From: Bacteroidetes bacterium GWA2_40_15
Lineage (GTDB): Bacteria; Bacteroidota; Bacteroidia; Bacteroidales; VadinHA17
Length of the DNA stretch: 64,000 nucleotides
Assembly (NCBI GenBank): GCA_001768195.1
Contig: MENI01000052.1
Span: 1-64,000 of the forward strand
Direction of reading: 5' to 3'
Numbering within the stretch: the stretch's first letter is position 1; each line of letters begins with the position of its first letter. Positions 63,563-64,000 of this stretch are shown here, piece by piece. The translations under genes were made by a program, and so were the position numbers. The notes beneath the pieces are model-generated. The model had not been told where the DNA came from. It saw nothing but the letters and a program-made list of their open reading frames with translations, and searched no databases.

Positions 63563-64000
63563 ATGAGAAGAGCATTAAAAGCAACGGTGATCCTGGTATT
63601 TCTTCTGTTCCCTGCCGCAAGTGTTCATTCACAGGATGAAGCCACAGATAATACTTTTCAGGATGTGGTACTCAAAATGACTCTTGAAGAAGTTGACAGT
63701 ATTAAAACTGTAACAGTTGCGGCGCATACTTTAGAAAATGGCGAAGAAGTACCTGTTAGCGGTGAAACTGTAAGTGTATTTGTTCCAAGGATGTTCAGCA
63801 ATCTCACTATCGGAGAGCTCACTCTCGATGATGCAGGTACTGCAAGTATTGAGTTTCCTTCCGATCTGCCCGGCGGGAAGGAAGGTAACCTGACAATTGT
63901 GGCAGCATTCATTGACAATTCACTGTTTGGAAATGTTGAGAAGCGTGAAACAGTACACTGGGGAATACCTACAGACTATCTGCCTTCAAGCCACCGGGCT
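63563..64000 (+). CDS. Exported protein of unknown function, 3' truncated by window edge
   Basis: The first ~146 residues of an open frame that runs off the window. A signal peptide MRRALKATVILVFLLFPAAS is clear from ATG 63563; ATG 63551 is an alternative start. The mature part is beta-rich with an Ig-like pattern (VSVFVPRMFSNLTIGELTLDDAGTASIEFP). No haem motif or metal site is visible yet. It is the next gene of the respiratory operon, 23 bp after the NrfD-like gene. Confidence 0.75.
   Translation, partial: MRRALKATVILVFLLFPAASVHSQDEATDNTFQDVVLKMTLEEVDSIKTVTVAAHTLENGEEVPVSGETVSVFVPRMFSNLTIGELTLDDAGTASIEFPSDLPGGKEGNLTIVAAFIDNSLFGNVEKRETVHWGIPTDYLPSSHRA

Overview
The window looks like a chromosomal segment of an anaerobic or facultative Bacteroidetes (Bacteroidales/Marinilabiliales-like) bacterium. 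The evidence is a PorQ (type IX secretion) gene beside cmk, ispH and pfkA, Bacteroidetes-type promoters (TTTG-N18/19-TAnnTTTG), many Tat- and lipobox-bearing secreted enzymes, and families seen mainly in this phylum (DUF6057, DUF5107, DUF5777, DUF4091, DUF4838). The first gene is cut by the left edge and the last by the right edge. I see no rRNA, tRNA, CRISPR array or complete insertion sequence.

Positions 1 to about 43,840 form a long carbohydrate and small-molecule catabolic region. It holds GH105- and GH88-type unsaturated uronyl hydrolases, a GH106-like hydrolase, DUF4838 and DUF4091 glycosidase-like proteins, a parallel beta-helix protein, and several secreted esterases/hydrolases (esterase-D type, dienelactone-hydrolase type, GxDLY SGNH, CocE/NonD). 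It also holds three Gfo/Idh/MocA oxidoreductases (one GH109-like with a Tat signal), two xylose-isomerase-like TIM barrels, a Tat-exported fucose-isomerase-like protein and a FucP-type permease. Further on are a phytanoyl-CoA dioxygenase-like protein, a UroD-family methyltransferase, a creatininase-family lipoprotein, DUF5107/TPR, an amidohydrolase, an exported nitrilase and a Nif3-like protein. The GH105/GH88/GH106 set suggests unsaturated uronate-rhamnose oligosaccharides from pectin or a similar polymer. No SusC/SusD pair or sulfatase is present, so the substrate is inference. A small unrelated island (15.7-18.7 kb) carries two hypothetical proteins, a DUF3795 protein and an AlkD-like repair protein.

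Positions 43,891 to 51,501 are mostly housekeeping: an alpha-oxoamine synthase, a CDF metal exporter, pfkA, ispH, cmk, porQ, a small membrane protein and an EamA exporter. Positions 51,562 to 57,899 are a fatty-acid oxidation electron-transfer operon: etfB, etfA, a split membrane Fe-S ETF:quinone oxidoreductase and a long acyl-CoA dehydrogenase. Positions 58,187 to the end are a respiratory operon: mono-haem lipoprotein, DUF5777 barrel, heptahaem cytochrome, di-haem cytochrome b, four-cluster Fe-S protein, NrfD/PsrC-like quinone protein and a truncated secreted protein. No molybdopterin subunit is seen.

The most unusual layer is small repeats. A 459-bp cassette with 27-bp inverted ends carries only a GxxExxY (predicted PD-(D/E)XK) gene and sits inside the etf operon. 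A second cassette at 28.3-28.5 kb has perfect 16-bp inverted ends of the same sequence family and keeps only the last 30 codons of a GxxExxY gene. Several non-coding palindromic elements made of the same CACAAAGG-type words are scattered nearby, including two 150-bp copies about 94% identical in opposite orientation. Together they suggest a minimal mobile element family built around a GxxExxY nuclease-like protein. Other repeat families include REP-like hairpins, a REP-like repeat flanking the DUF5107 gene that supplies the stop codon of the gene before it, a nested 168-bp palindrome and a heptanucleotide tandem repeat just upstream of the nitrilase gene. Three 3'-end gene remnants (epimerase, UroD family, M48 peptidase) record past rearrangements.
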